64,000 nt of DNA from CAIWKO01 sp964469155 (GTDB lineage: Bacteria; Bacteroidota; Bacteroidia; Bacteroidales; CAIWKO01). The notes under the pieces were generated by a model. The model had not been told where the DNA came from. It was given only the letters and a program-made list of their open reading frames with translations, and did not search any database. Position 1 is the first letter of the stretch; each line of letters opens with the position of its first letter. Positions 26,995-35,955 of the stretch are shown here, piece after piece. The translations under genes and the position numbers were made by a program. The stretch lies in the NCBI GenBank assembly GCA_964469155.1, contig CAYXXU010000009.1, positions 4,255 to 68,254 of the forward strand. The letters are read 5' to 3'.

Positions 26995-27632
26995 TGGCAA
27001 TGAATGTTTTTATTGGGAATGATATTATTTGCATTAATAAAGAATCATATGAGAATAATTTTCAAAACTCTCTGCAATATTACAATAGGATTTCATCCAG
27101 TAAGGAACGGCTGTTAATGTCTTCCAAATACAATATTCTTATAAGGACACACATCATTTTTTCCATCAAAGAAGCCGCTTACAAAGTTATGTTAAAACTT
27201 GGATTTCAAAAAGCATTTTCACCCCGAAAATTCTTAATAGAGTCGATAGAAACTACAAATCATGATGGACACTTGATAGCAAGAGGGGTAATAAAATATG
27301 GAATCCAGGAACTTTTTTTTCAGTCTTTCTGTAATAAGTCTTATTCACACAGTATAGCATCCTCTCGAAAAATCTCATTTGACAAGGTAGATGTTGATAT
27401 CCAAACATATAAAAATCTTAATCCAGACAATCAGACACAAACTGCAAAAGGACAACTCATCAAGCATTTACATAGTATCATTCCAGATTGTAGAGGAATA
27501 AATGTTATTAAAGACAATGTTGGCATACCGGTTCCGGTTCTTGGAAAACAAATAATACCTATTGAAGTGTCGTTAAGTCATGACGGGAATTATATTGCAA
27601 GCGTTGTTTATAATTCTAAAGAAAGTGAGTAA
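26994..27632 (+). CDS. 4'-Phosphopantetheinyl transferase, dedicated
   Basis: A 212-residue protein with the Sfp/EntD-type signature: IGNDIICI near the N-terminus (Asp10 as magnesium ligand) and FSIKEAAYKVM, the (W/F)SxKEAxxK motif with Glu60 and Lys64. It should transfer the phosphopantetheine arm from coenzyme A to Ser42 of the ACP encoded immediately upstream. The C-terminal part ends VSLSHDGNYIASVVY, which resembles the SHxxxYA segment of the second pseudo-repeat but with the order of motifs displaced, so the domain may be rearranged or extended. The following glycosyltransferase gene starts 8 bases before this gene's stop. Confidence 0.82.
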   Translation: MAMNVFIGNDIICINKESYENNFQNSLQYYNRISSSKERLLMSSKYNILIRTHIIFSIKEAAYKVMLKLGFQKAFSPRKFLIESIETTNHDGHLIARGVIKYGIQELFFQSFCNKSYSHSIASSRKISFDKVDVDIQTYKNLNPDNQTQTAKGQLIKHLHSIIPDCRGINVIKDNVGIPVPVLGKQIIPIEVSLSHDGNYIASVVYNSKESE

Positions 27633-28587
27633 GCCAGAATTAAGCATTGGAATAATAACTTATAATCAGGGAGTTTTTTTAAAAAGAACTATCGATTCCG
27701 TTCTGGAACAACAGACAACATACTCCATAGAAATTATTATTTGTGATGATGCTTCAGAAGATAATACAGAAGCAATAGTACAAATTTTTCAGAGAGAACA
27801 TCCCAAAATCATACAGTATTATAAAAACAACACCCGCCAGGGCCCACTTTTAAATGGAAAACAGTTATGGAGCCATGCAGGGGGAAAATACTTATGCTGG
27901 ATTGATGCAGACGATTATTGGTGTTATTATGGTAAAATACAAACTCAACTTGATTTTCTGGAAAATAATCCTGAATATGCCGGATGTTTTCACGATGCCC
28001 AAATCTTAAGCGATATTGATTCTGAGGCAAACATCGCGGAACAATTAAAAATTCAAACACACGGTCAATGGAAAAGCTATTCGCAGTTCAATACTTATTC
28101 CGCCGATTTTTTCCCATGGGACGTATTACAAAGGAAAATCATTCCAACCGCTTCATTGGTTTTCCGAAGAAAAAATTTCGAAGCCTTTTTTGAACTTTTT
28201 TCCAATGTTGGTCTTTCTATCAGTTGGGCCCTGCATCTGGAGATCATTAAAAACAGTAAGTTCAAATATTTTAATGAGGCGTGGTCGGTGTATTTTGATC
28301 ATGAAAAAGGATTTTCTAAAAGCGTAGATCTGTTGACTTTTAAACTCAATAATATCCGGATTTTACTGAAACTGCTTGATGATGATTATTATAAAACTAT
28401 CGTTAAGGATGTATATAAAGCAATAGCCAATGAGTACTTTTACCTGTTGCATTGCAGCGATTCGAAAAGATTAAGCAAAAAAGAATACTATTCATATTGC
28501 AAAGCTTATAAAAAATGGATGGAAAAAGCGATAGAAGCAGAAATTATTAGTTTTAAAGAGTCGATTATTAATCACCGGGAACAATAG
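27625..28587 (+). CDS. GT2 family glycosyltransferase (GT-A fold)
   Basis: The 320-residue enzyme starts with a GTG at 27625 (SKPELSIGIITYNQG), overlapping the PPTase stop; the frame can be opened farther left but those residues do not fit the family. The GT-A nucleotide-binding fold shows IIICDDASEDNT, and the metal-binding DADD motif is at 94-97 (CWIDADDYW). No membrane segment is seen. It would transfer a nucleotide-activated sugar to a cytoplasmic acceptor. Being inside the ACP operon, it may glycosylate a lipid or ACP-derived product, or build the first sugars of a glycan. It is followed 2 bases later by the asparagine synthetase gene. Confidence 0.88.
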   Translation: MSKPELSIGIITYNQGVFLKRTIDSVLEQQTTYSIEIIICDDASEDNTEAIVQIFQREHPKIIQYYKNNTRQGPLLNGKQLWSHAGGKYLCWIDADDYWCYYGKIQTQLDFLENNPEYAGCFHDAQILSDIDSEANIAEQLKIQTHGQWKSYSQFNTYSADFFPWDVLQRKIIPTASLVFRRKNFEAFFELFSNVGLSISWALHLEIIKNSKFKYFNEAWSVYFDHEKGFSKSVDLLTFKLNNIRILLKLLDDDYYKTIVKDVYKAIANEYFYLLHCSDSKRLSKKEYYSYCKAYKKWMEKAIEAEIISFKESIINHREQ

Positions 28588-28589
28588 GC

Positions 28590-30377
28590 ATGTGTGGAAT
28601 CATAGGGAAGATAGATCACCGGCACGGGGTTCAAATTGAAGAATTTGTTTTACAAAGGGATTCAATGTTTTTACGTGGTCCTGATGATAAAGGGTTTTAC
28701 TTTGATGCGGATAAAAAAATAGCTTTAGGCTATCGCAGGCTTTCGATAGTAGATCTGAGTCCCCAGGCTAACCAGCCGATGTCAAACGAAGATGAAACTC
28801 TTTTTCTGGTTTGCAACGGAGAAATATATAATTCGCCTGTTATACGGCAAATGCTTTTACATGCCGGACATACTTTTAAAAGCAAATCGGATTGCGAGGT
28901 AATATTGCATGGTTATGAAGAATGGGGCGTTGATGTTTTGAAAAGAATTGATGGCATGTTTGCTATGGGATTATGGGATGCTACGAAACAGGAATTATTG
29001 ATCGCCCGCGACCGGTTTGGAATTAAACCCCTCTATTATGAAAACAATGATGGATGCTTTACTTTTGCCTCCTCCTTGCAGGCAATTGGCTGCAGATCGG
29101 GCCATGGTAAAGAACTTTCATTGGATGCGATCTGCGATTATCTCACATATCGTTACGTCCCCTCTCCGAAAACAATTTACAAAAATGTCGAAAAGCTTGA
29201 ACCTGCTCATTATTTAATTTACGATAGAAACTCTAAAACCAGGATCGGATGTTATTGGAATCTGCAATATAATCCCGTCATAGCAGATGATGAGGAGATA
29301 CAAAAGGAATGTCAGATTTTGCTAAACAAATCTATTCAATCACATTTACGAAGTGATGTGCCGGTGGGTTGTTTTTTAAGCGGAGGATATGATTCTACAG
29401 TGCTGGCTATGCTTATGAGAAAGCAAGACTACAATCCAATTACCTTTAGTATTGGATTTGAGGGGTGGGAAGGCAGCGAGCTCAATCAGGCAATAATTAC
29501 AGCCCAACAGCTGGATCTTTCAAATCAGTGTTCAATTTTAAACAAGGAAGACTTTATCACAGACGATATTATTTCTGCTTATGATGAGCCCATAGCAGAT
29601 ATCTCAATAATCCCCACTTTTGCTATAAGCCATTTAGCTTCCAGGAGTGTTAAAACAGTTTTTTCAGGTGAAGGAGCTGATGAACTTTTTGGAGGTTATG
29701 ATTGGCATCATGAACTCTTTAAACAATATTCGAACAAAACATTTATTGCTAAAGTCCTGACTCAAAAAAGAAAACTATCTCTTGGGGTTTATTCACAATT
29801 TATGGCGATGGGAGCGTTTGAAACGAATTCGCTTCGTCAATTATTCCATACTCAATTCCATAATCACATTCCCGGTGATAGTTTTTGGTTCTATAAAAGA
29901 CACTTTAACTCTGATCTGCCCATACCCAAATGTTTACAATACCTGGATATAAAAACCTTTATGACGGAATTGGTTCTGACAAAAGTCGACAGGGCCTCCA
30001 TGGCAAATTCGCTTGAAGTAAGAGTCCCTTATCTTGACAAAACGCTGTTTGAATTTGTTTTCAATCTTCCTCCTGAAAAATATTTTGATCCGCAATCCCA
30101 AAAACCATTGTTGGCAAATATATTGAGACCCATTTTGGGTGATGATTTTCTGAATCGCAAAAAGCAGGGCTTTGTTGGTCCTGATGCTTTTTATGATCAT
30201 TTTGAGATGTATAAACTCATAATGGACGATTCGGTTTTAATTGACCAGGGGATTATGAATCGAAAATATATTGACACCCTATTAACCTGTAAAGACCGCT
30301 GGCGACTATGGAAAATTGTAATTTTGGAGTTATGGGTTCAAAAAAACCGGAACAATATTAATCTTCCCACAGCATGA
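28590..30377 (+). CDS. asnB: Glutamine-dependent asparagine synthetase-type amidotransferase
   Basis: A 595-residue class B asparagine synthetase. The start MCGIIGKIDH provides the free N-terminal Cys2 nucleophile after Met removal, and the N-terminal glutaminase domain continues with NGEIYN and ARDRFGIKPLYY. The synthetase domain has the PP-loop SGGYDS at 264-269 and SGEGADELFGGYDWH. It could make asparagine, but homologues inside polysaccharide loci amidate sugar acids (WbpS-like). Given the position between a glycosyltransferase and six radical SAM genes, a pathway role is more likely. Its stop overlaps the next start by 4 bases (ATGA). The related gene at 6120 lacks Cys2, so the two are not interchangeable. 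Confidence 0.88.
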   Translation: MCGIIGKIDHRHGVQIEEFVLQRDSMFLRGPDDKGFYFDADKKIALGYRRLSIVDLSPQANQPMSNEDETLFLVCNGEIYNSPVIRQMLLHAGHTFKSKSDCEVILHGYEEWGVDVLKRIDGMFAMGLWDATKQELLIARDRFGIKPLYYENNDGCFTFASSLQAIGCRSGHGKELSLDAICDYLTYRYVPSPKTIYKNVEKLEPAHYLIYDRNSKTRIGCYWNLQYNPVIADDEEIQKECQILLNKSIQSHLRSDVPVGCFLSGGYDSTVLAMLMRKQDYNPITFSIGFEGWEGSELNQAIITAQQLDLSNQCSILNKEDFITDDIISAYDEPIADISIIPTFAISHLASRSVKTVFSGEGADELFGGYDWHHELFKQYSNKTFIAKVLTQKRKLSLGVYSQFMAMGAFETNSLRQLFHTQFHNHIPGDSFWFYKRHFNSDLPIPKCLQYLDIKTFMTELVLTKVDRASMANSLEVRVPYLDKTLFEFVFNLPPEKYFDPQSQKPLLANILRPILGDDFLNRKKQGFVGPDAFYDHFEMYKLIMDDSVLIDQGIMNRKYIDTLLTCKDRWRLWKIVILELWVQKNRNNINLPTA

Positions 30378-31786
30378 ATACTTTTTCGCTGAAAGCGCTG
30401 ATGAGAAAAAGAGGATACAGGAAATTTAACCTGAGCAGGACTATTGTTCAATCCGAAAGGCTCTGTCATGCGCCTTTTAAAAGTCTGTTGTTTACCCAAA
30501 GCGGTGCTATAATGGTCTGTCATTTCAACAGAGGATATGTATTGGGAAATTATCCGGCGAATTCAATAAATGAAATTTTAGAGAGTGCGTCATTACAAAA
30601 ACTGCAAAAACAACACAATTTCTATAACTTTCCGGAAAGCTGTCAATATTGCAAGATTGAAATTGAGAACCAACGTTATTATAACGCAGGGTGCAAAAAA
30701 TATGATTATTTGGCAGAATATGGTAAACCGGAGGAAATTGTATCGCTGGAATTTCAGACGTCAAATGCCTGTAATCTCGAATGCATTATGTGCAGCGGAG
30801 AGTATTCCTCACTTATCAGAAAAAACAGAGAATGCGGAGTGGAATATCCGGATCCATATGATGATGTCTTTATTGAACAAATTAAACCTCTTTTAAGGTC
30901 AGTTAAATTTGCCAGCTTCACGGGTGGTGAGCCTTTTTTAAATCCTTTGTACTACAAAATATGGAAATTGATTGTTGAAATTAACCCACAAATAAAAATT
31001 ACTATTTCGACCAATGGAACCCTATTAAATGATAAAATTAAAGAACTCTTTAATGCGCTTACTATTGATCTCACGCTTTCAATCGATTCTCTTGACAAAA
31101 AAACCTATGGTCAAATTCGAAAAAATGCCGATTTTGATAAGACCTTTGAAAATATCCAATATTTTATTGAAGTATCTAAGGCAAAACAAAGACTTTTTTC
31201 GATAAAATTTGTCATCATGAAGGGAAACATACAAGATGTTCCTGAACTTTTTGAATACTTTAATGAACAGAATGTTCAGATATATCCCAAGCTGGTATGG
31301 GTTCCTGTTGACCTGTCTCTTCGTTATGGAACTTCAGAGGAATTGAAGGAATGGATATATATATTGAAGCGGTGTCATTTAAACCGGAAACTGGAATATC
31401 AAAAGTTTAATTGTGAACGCTATTCTGAAATAATTTCTACTTTGGAAAAATGGGAAGAAGAGCTGGCCCTGTTCACAAAAGAAAAACTAATACTTCTCAC
31501 AACAGAGGATCTTACCGGTAAATTACATGAATTGTTGTGCAATTTTGTAAACAATGATTCCATGATTGAATACGACAAAAGAATTAAGTTGTTGAATTTT
31601 GCAGAGGAACTACTACATTTTATTACCCGTAGTAATATACCAGAAAAAGAAATGCAAAATTTTCTAGCCTATTTACTCAGTCTTCCCAGATATTTGCTGG
31701 TGAACGAATTTTACAGAATGAATGCGGAAAAATTCGTGAACAGGTTAAAAGTTAAAAAGTCTTTCAATAAGAACAGAACATGTTAA
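30374..31786 (+). CDS. Radical SAM enzyme, N-terminal SPASM/twitch-like type, first of the operon array
   Basis: Family member 3 of 9. Module cysteines C31, C49, C90 and C93; core CNLECIMC at 133-140; SAM motif TGGEPFL and STNGT. It has a single cysteine at the second module position (VCHFN) where most sisters have CC. The LALWSL motif that marks the end of the barrel is replaced by LSLRYGTSEEL, so this copy has diverged at a site the others keep. The C-terminal 140 residues are charged and helical. It begins within the stop of the amidotransferase gene (ATGA) and ends 7 bases after the start of the next array member. Confidence 0.87.
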   Translation: MNTFSLKALMRKRGYRKFNLSRTIVQSERLCHAPFKSLLFTQSGAIMVCHFNRGYVLGNYPANSINEILESASLQKLQKQHNFYNFPESCQYCKIEIENQRYYNAGCKKYDYLAEYGKPEEIVSLEFQTSNACNLECIMCSGEYSSLIRKNRECGVEYPDPYDDVFIEQIKPLLRSVKFASFTGGEPFLNPLYYKIWKLIVEINPQIKITISTNGTLLNDKIKELFNALTIDLTLSIDSLDKKTYGQIRKNADFDKTFENIQYFIEVSKAKQRLFSIKFVIMKGNIQDVPELFEYFNEQNVQIYPKLVWVPVDLSLRYGTSEELKEWIYILKRCHLNRKLEYQKFNCERYSEIISTLEKWEEELALFTKEKLILLTTEDLTGKLHELLCNFVNNDSMIEYDKRIKLLNFAEELLHFITRSNIPEKEMQNFLAYLLSLPRYLLVNEFYRMNAEKFVNRLKVKKSFNKNRTC

Positions 31787-33102
31787 AAATAAAAGACATA
31801 TTCCACTTTGGACAAAACAAGGCTTATATAAAATGTAATGCGGCCGAAAAAAGTTTGCGTTTTGGCATTGGGGGAAGAGTTTCTGTCTGTTGTCATAACC
31901 ACAAGGACATTGTTGGGAGTATTCCACAAAATTCCATTATGGAAATATGGCATGGACCCGCAATAAAATCTTTGAGACATACACTTCAAAAAAAATATTC
32001 TCAGGGTTGTACCTATTGCATTCATGAAGGGCAATCAGTACATTCTTCGGGAAGTTCGGCCCTTTACGAACGTTATGAATCAAATCCCGTTCATCCTGTC
32101 ATCTTGGATTTCAAGGCCGACAACTCATGCAATTTAGCCTGTATTATGTGTTCCGGGCTTTCTTCAACAGGTTTGAGAGCAAAGGAAAGCAAGTGCACTA
32201 TGAACCCATACGACAACAATAAATTTCTCAGTGAACTTCAGGAAATCATACCCTTTATTAATGAAGCCCGTTTCAGTGGCGGAGAGCCGTTCTTATCAGA
32301 ATTGTACTTTAAGATATGGGAAAGCATTATTCAGAAGAATCCCCAATGCAAAATTGTTGTACAAACCAATGGGACAATTCTTAACCCAAAAGTCAGGGAT
32401 ATAATGGAAAGAGGGAATTTCAATATCAATTTATCTATTGATTCATTTCAAAAAGACACTTACGAAAAAATAAGACGCGGCGGTTCATTTGATATCATTT
32501 TAAAAAACATCAGCTATTTTAAAGAATATTGTCTGGGCCAATCCAGATTCTGGGGTATGACCAGTTGTGCAATGATTGAAAATAGTGCCGAATTTTCAGA
32601 TATCATAAATAACTGGAATCTTCACCAGGCAAACGGATGGTTTAGCGTGGTGTGGTTTCCACCAAAAAACGCAATATGGACATTAAGCGAAATGGAAATT
32701 GAAAAAATTTCAGAACAGCTCAATAATATTAGTTTTATTGGTGATGCCGAATACTTAATCAACAATTCGCGGGCGTTGGAGATACTGAAAACCATGATGA
32801 AGCAGCAATTGAAGCTTTCGAAACTTCATCATGATCCACCTGTATCAATTGATGGCGAGGCTTTTTATACAACGGTAACAGATTATTTTTCGAAAGTGCT
32901 AAAACAAACAATAGAATTTCAGCAAATCGAAACTAAGCTTCAACAATACTTTTCACAAAATGGAGATTCCTTATATAACGCGACGAGTTTTAAAAAAATT
33001 CGTAACTTTACCTCAGAAGAACATTTTTTCGACTTATTATCAATGATTGATAAAGAAAGTATATCCGAATTGTTCTTTCCTTTTGTAACAAAACATAAAT
33101 GA
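31780..33102 (+). CDS. Radical SAM enzyme, N-terminal SPASM/twitch-like type, array copy 2, shortest
   Basis: Family member 4 of 9, 440 residues. It lacks the 20-40 residue leader of its sisters, and its first module motif reads KCNAAEKSLRFG in place of CYAPF, keeping C19 but not the aromatic-Ala-Pro-Phe core. Other module cysteines: C37/C38 (CCHN), C77 and C80. Core CNLACIMC at 117-124; SGGEPFL; VQTNGT; NAIWTLSEME before the tail. The second half includes QFQQIETKLQQYF, likely a helical hairpin. The altered first motif may change the auxiliary cluster or its exposure. It overlaps both neighbours (7 and 4 bases). Confidence 0.87.
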   Translation: MLKIKDIFHFGQNKAYIKCNAAEKSLRFGIGGRVSVCCHNHKDIVGSIPQNSIMEIWHGPAIKSLRHTLQKKYSQGCTYCIHEGQSVHSSGSSALYERYESNPVHPVILDFKADNSCNLACIMCSGLSSTGLRAKESKCTMNPYDNNKFLSELQEIIPFINEARFSGGEPFLSELYFKIWESIIQKNPQCKIVVQTNGTILNPKVRDIMERGNFNINLSIDSFQKDTYEKIRRGGSFDIILKNISYFKEYCLGQSRFWGMTSCAMIENSAEFSDIINNWNLHQANGWFSVVWFPPKNAIWTLSEMEIEKISEQLNNISFIGDAEYLINNSRALEILKTMMKQQLKLSKLHHDPPVSIDGEAFYTTVTDYFSKVLKQTIEFQQIETKLQQYFSQNGDSLYNATSFKKIRNFTSEEHFFDLLSMIDKESISELFFPFVTKHK

Positions 33103-34568
33103 ATACCGGCATAAAACATTTCGCGGCAAAAGCCATAGGTATCCTCAACAGATTTCGTTTTATGGCATCCCATGGTATAAAGGATGATGGAACTTATAAC
33201 CCGCTTCCCGGCAAAGTAATTCACGATTTTAACAAAACCCGTATGCTGGGTCCTCAAAAATGGTTATGCTATGCTCCGTTTAATATGATCTACTTTGCAT
33301 TTAACGGAGAAATGATTGCCTGTTGTCACAACCGCAAACATATTATGGGCAGATACCCTGAACAAAGCATTGAAGACATATGGGGTGGTGCCAAATATGA
33401 AATACTTCGGGAACACATTCGTCATAACGATCTGTCATATGGTTGTGATGTTTGTAAAAACGCACTGATTGCAGGGAATTACGATGGCGCTAAAAATGGT
33501 CTCTATGACAGATATGGTAGTCGTAGCTATCCTCAAATCATGGAATTCGAACTTGACAACCTATGCAACCTTGCCTGCGTTATTTGCAATGATAATTTTA
33601 GTTCCGGCATAAAACCACTGGAATTAAAGACTCAGAACCCATCTCCCTATGATGCTGAGTTTGTAAAACAAATTACTCCTTACATTCCAAAATTGAAAGA
33701 AGCAAAATTTTATGGTGGCGAACCGTTTTTAATTAATTTATATTATAACATCTGGGAGAAGATGCTGGAAATGAATCCTAAAATAGAAATTCTTATCCAG
33801 ACAAATGGAACCGTTCTTAACGAAAAAGTAATAAAATTACTTGAAAGAGGAAGATTTAATATAAACATATCGATAGACTCATTACATAAAGAGAATTTTG
33901 AAAAGATCCGTAAAAATGCCAATTTTGAAGAGACAATGGAAAATGTTGCTTTTTTCATAGATTACTGTAAACAGAAGGGGACTCACCTAGGGATCATTCC
34001 CACTCCCAACCGATTAAACTGGCAGGATATACCTGAAATAACGAATTGGGCAACTTCAATTGGTGCCAAAGTCTATTTCAATACGCTGATCACCCCTCTT
34101 GAATTGGCATTATGGAACCTTCCACAGAAAGATATTGAAACCATTTACAGCCAATTATCCGCTAAAGATATCCAAACCATAGGACTGGCTGGAAAAGAAA
34201 ATGCCAGACATTATAAGGATTTTTTACATCAAATACAGGGGTGGAAGGTAAACAAAACCATCACAGAAAACGCTAAAACGAAAATTAGTCTTTTTGATCT
34301 TAAACAAATGAAAGATAAGTTTATTCTGGAACTCAGCAAAACCTTACATGAGAAAGAAAGGGATGAACTCATGCTGCTTTTTGAACAAACACTTTCTTCA
34401 TTTGACGAAAATATAAACCATGATCTGTTTTTTGCTGTTATCAGAAAAGTACCCATTGAAATTGTAGTTAAAGAAATTCAAAAAAGAGATCTTGAACACT
34501 TAAAAAAAAATATGGGAAAAAAAATATATGAAGGTAGTGTGGAATATGAAATAATTCGGGTTAATTAA
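33099..34568 (+). CDS. Radical SAM enzyme, N-terminal SPASM/twitch-like type, array copy 3
   Basis: Family member 5 of 9, 489 residues. Module: C57, C75/C76 (CCHN), C116 and C119, with IMGRYPEQSIEDIW between them, the same G-x-x-P-x-x-S-I-x-D-I-W spacing found in true SPASM domains. Core CNLACVIC at 156-163, GGEPF at 206-210, LIQTNGT, NISIDS, and LALWNL at 336-341. A leader of about 50 residues precedes the module and contains DFNKTRMLGPQKW; a similar GPQK/GPLPK phrase precedes the module in array copies 6 and 7, suggesting these three form a subgroup. The C-terminal tail is lysine- and glutamate-rich. ATGA overlap with the preceding gene, 1 base to the next. Confidence 0.88.
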   Translation: MNTGIKHFAAKAIGILNRFRFMASHGIKDDGTYNPLPGKVIHDFNKTRMLGPQKWLCYAPFNMIYFAFNGEMIACCHNRKHIMGRYPEQSIEDIWGGAKYEILREHIRHNDLSYGCDVCKNALIAGNYDGAKNGLYDRYGSRSYPQIMEFELDNLCNLACVICNDNFSSGIKPLELKTQNPSPYDAEFVKQITPYIPKLKEAKFYGGEPFLINLYYNIWEKMLEMNPKIEILIQTNGTVLNEKVIKLLERGRFNINISIDSLHKENFEKIRKNANFEETMENVAFFIDYCKQKGTHLGIIPTPNRLNWQDIPEITNWATSIGAKVYFNTLITPLELALWNLPQKDIETIYSQLSAKDIQTIGLAGKENARHYKDFLHQIQGWKVNKTITENAKTKISLFDLKQMKDKFILELSKTLHEKERDELMLLFEQTLSSFDENINHDLFFAVIRKVPIEIVVKEIQKRDLEHLKKNMGKKIYEGSVEYEIIRVN

Positions 34569-34569
34569 T

Positions 34570-35955
34570 ATGAACGCATTTGCAACAAAAATTGATAACT
34601 GGGTTAACCAAATAGCACGATGGTCCAATCCCTTTCATAAGGATATATTTTGCAAAGCTCCTTTCAATACCCTTTTTTTTTCAATGACAGGTGATGTATA
34701 TTTTTGCTTAAGTAATCGTATTCAAATTGCAGGTAAATATCCCCAAAATTCTATCAAGGATATTATTGAAGGGCAAATGGTTCAGGACCTAAGAAAATAT
34801 TTTACAGAACACAATGGAATGCCCGGCTGTGAGTATTGTAAAGAACAAATTGATCTGGGGAATTATGACGCAGCATTCAATCATTACAGCAATGTCAGAA
34901 GCAAAAAGGGAGAGATTTCTGTAATAGAGTTTGAATTATCTAACCGTTGCAACCTTCAATGTATGATGTGCAGTGAACAATATTCTTCAATACACCAGGG
35001 GAATAGCAAAAACGTAAAGATCCCCTACGATGATCAATTTATATTTCAGATTGCCCCATACCTTAAAAACCTGAAAAAAGCCAGTTTTAGAGGAGGAGAA
35101 CCCTTCCTTATTCCAATTTATTACAAATTATGGGATAAGTTATTAGAGCAGAATAAAAGCGTAGCCATTGGAATTACTACTAACGGAACCATTTATAATT
35201 CGAAGATAGAAACCTATCTCCAAAGCCGTCAATTTCAAATCAACATATCTGTTGATACTTTGCAAAAAGAGTCCTTCCAGGCAATTAGGGTTAATGGAGA
35301 ATTTGATCAATATTTAAAAAATATTATGACCTTTCTTGAGTTGTCAAAAAAAGGAGTTTGCGGTCTGAGTATCTGTACATGCCTTATGGTTAACAACTGG
35401 AAAGAAATACCTTCCATATTTAGTTTTTGCAATGAAAACAGATTGACAATCCATATTAATTATGTAGAATATCCTTTAAATGTTTCTATACAGAGTTTGC
35501 TGCCAAATGAGATTGAAGCTATTATATCATATTTGAAGGACCATAAAAATATTAATGATTACAACATTACAATTTACGATTCGATATTGTCTATTTTGAA
35601 GTCATGGGTAAATAACAGAAAACCAAACACAAAAACAAATATAAGTGATATTGTCAATTCAATTTTACCAATGACCATTAGCCTTTCAGAACTTCACCAA
35701 CAAAAGCAAAGTTTTTTTAATAAAATTGAATTATATTCTCATTCACAACAGTCAGTTGATTTGTTAGAAAAATTTGAAAAACTCGAAAAACATTTTAAAA
35801 ACGCTAATGACATTTTTTTTCTTTATTTCATATTGGATCATATCCCTGAAAAAATTGTAATCGACAACATCAGTCATTTTTCAGTTGAAAACCTAATAAT
35901 TGAATCTGAAGAGTTGATTGAAATCAGCAAACAAAAATTTTCAATAAATGGCTAA
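34570..35955 (+). CDS. Radical SAM enzyme, N-terminal SPASM/twitch-like type, array copy 4
   Basis: Family member 6 of 9, 461 residues. Module: C28 in FCKAPFNTLFF, C46 (single, FCLSN), C87 and C90. Core CNLQCMMC at 127-134 with two methionines, RGGEPFL, TTNGT, and NISVDT where the others have SIDS. Like array copy 1 it has lost the LALWSL motif; the corresponding stretch is NVSIQSLLPNEI. With copy 1 it forms a pair sharing both the single-cysteine second motif and the altered barrel end, so the two may act on a different substrate from the CC-type sisters. One base separates it from the preceding gene; it overlaps the next by 8. Confidence 0.87.
   Translation: MNAFATKIDNWVNQIARWSNPFHKDIFCKAPFNTLFFSMTGDVYFCLSNRIQIAGKYPQNSIKDIIEGQMVQDLRKYFTEHNGMPGCEYCKEQIDLGNYDAAFNHYSNVRSKKGEISVIEFELSNRCNLQCMMCSEQYSSIHQGNSKNVKIPYDDQFIFQIAPYLKNLKKASFRGGEPFLIPIYYKLWDKLLEQNKSVAIGITTNGTIYNSKIETYLQSRQFQINISVDTLQKESFQAIRVNGEFDQYLKNIMTFLELSKKGVCGLSICTCLMVNNWKEIPSIFSFCNENRLTIHINYVEYPLNVSIQSLLPNEIEAIISYLKDHKNINDYNITIYDSILSILKSWVNNRKPNTKTNISDIVNSILPMTISLSELHQQKQSFFNKIELYSHSQQSVDLLEKFEKLEKHFKNANDIFFLYFILDHIPEKIVIDNISHFSVENLIIESEELIEISKQKFSING

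Noticed and set aside
24182..27632. Ladderane, aryl polyene or PUFA synthase cluster
   Set aside because: The set lacks the multidomain synthases, paired ketosynthases, aromatic starter genes and desaturases of those clusters; only isolated parts overlap.
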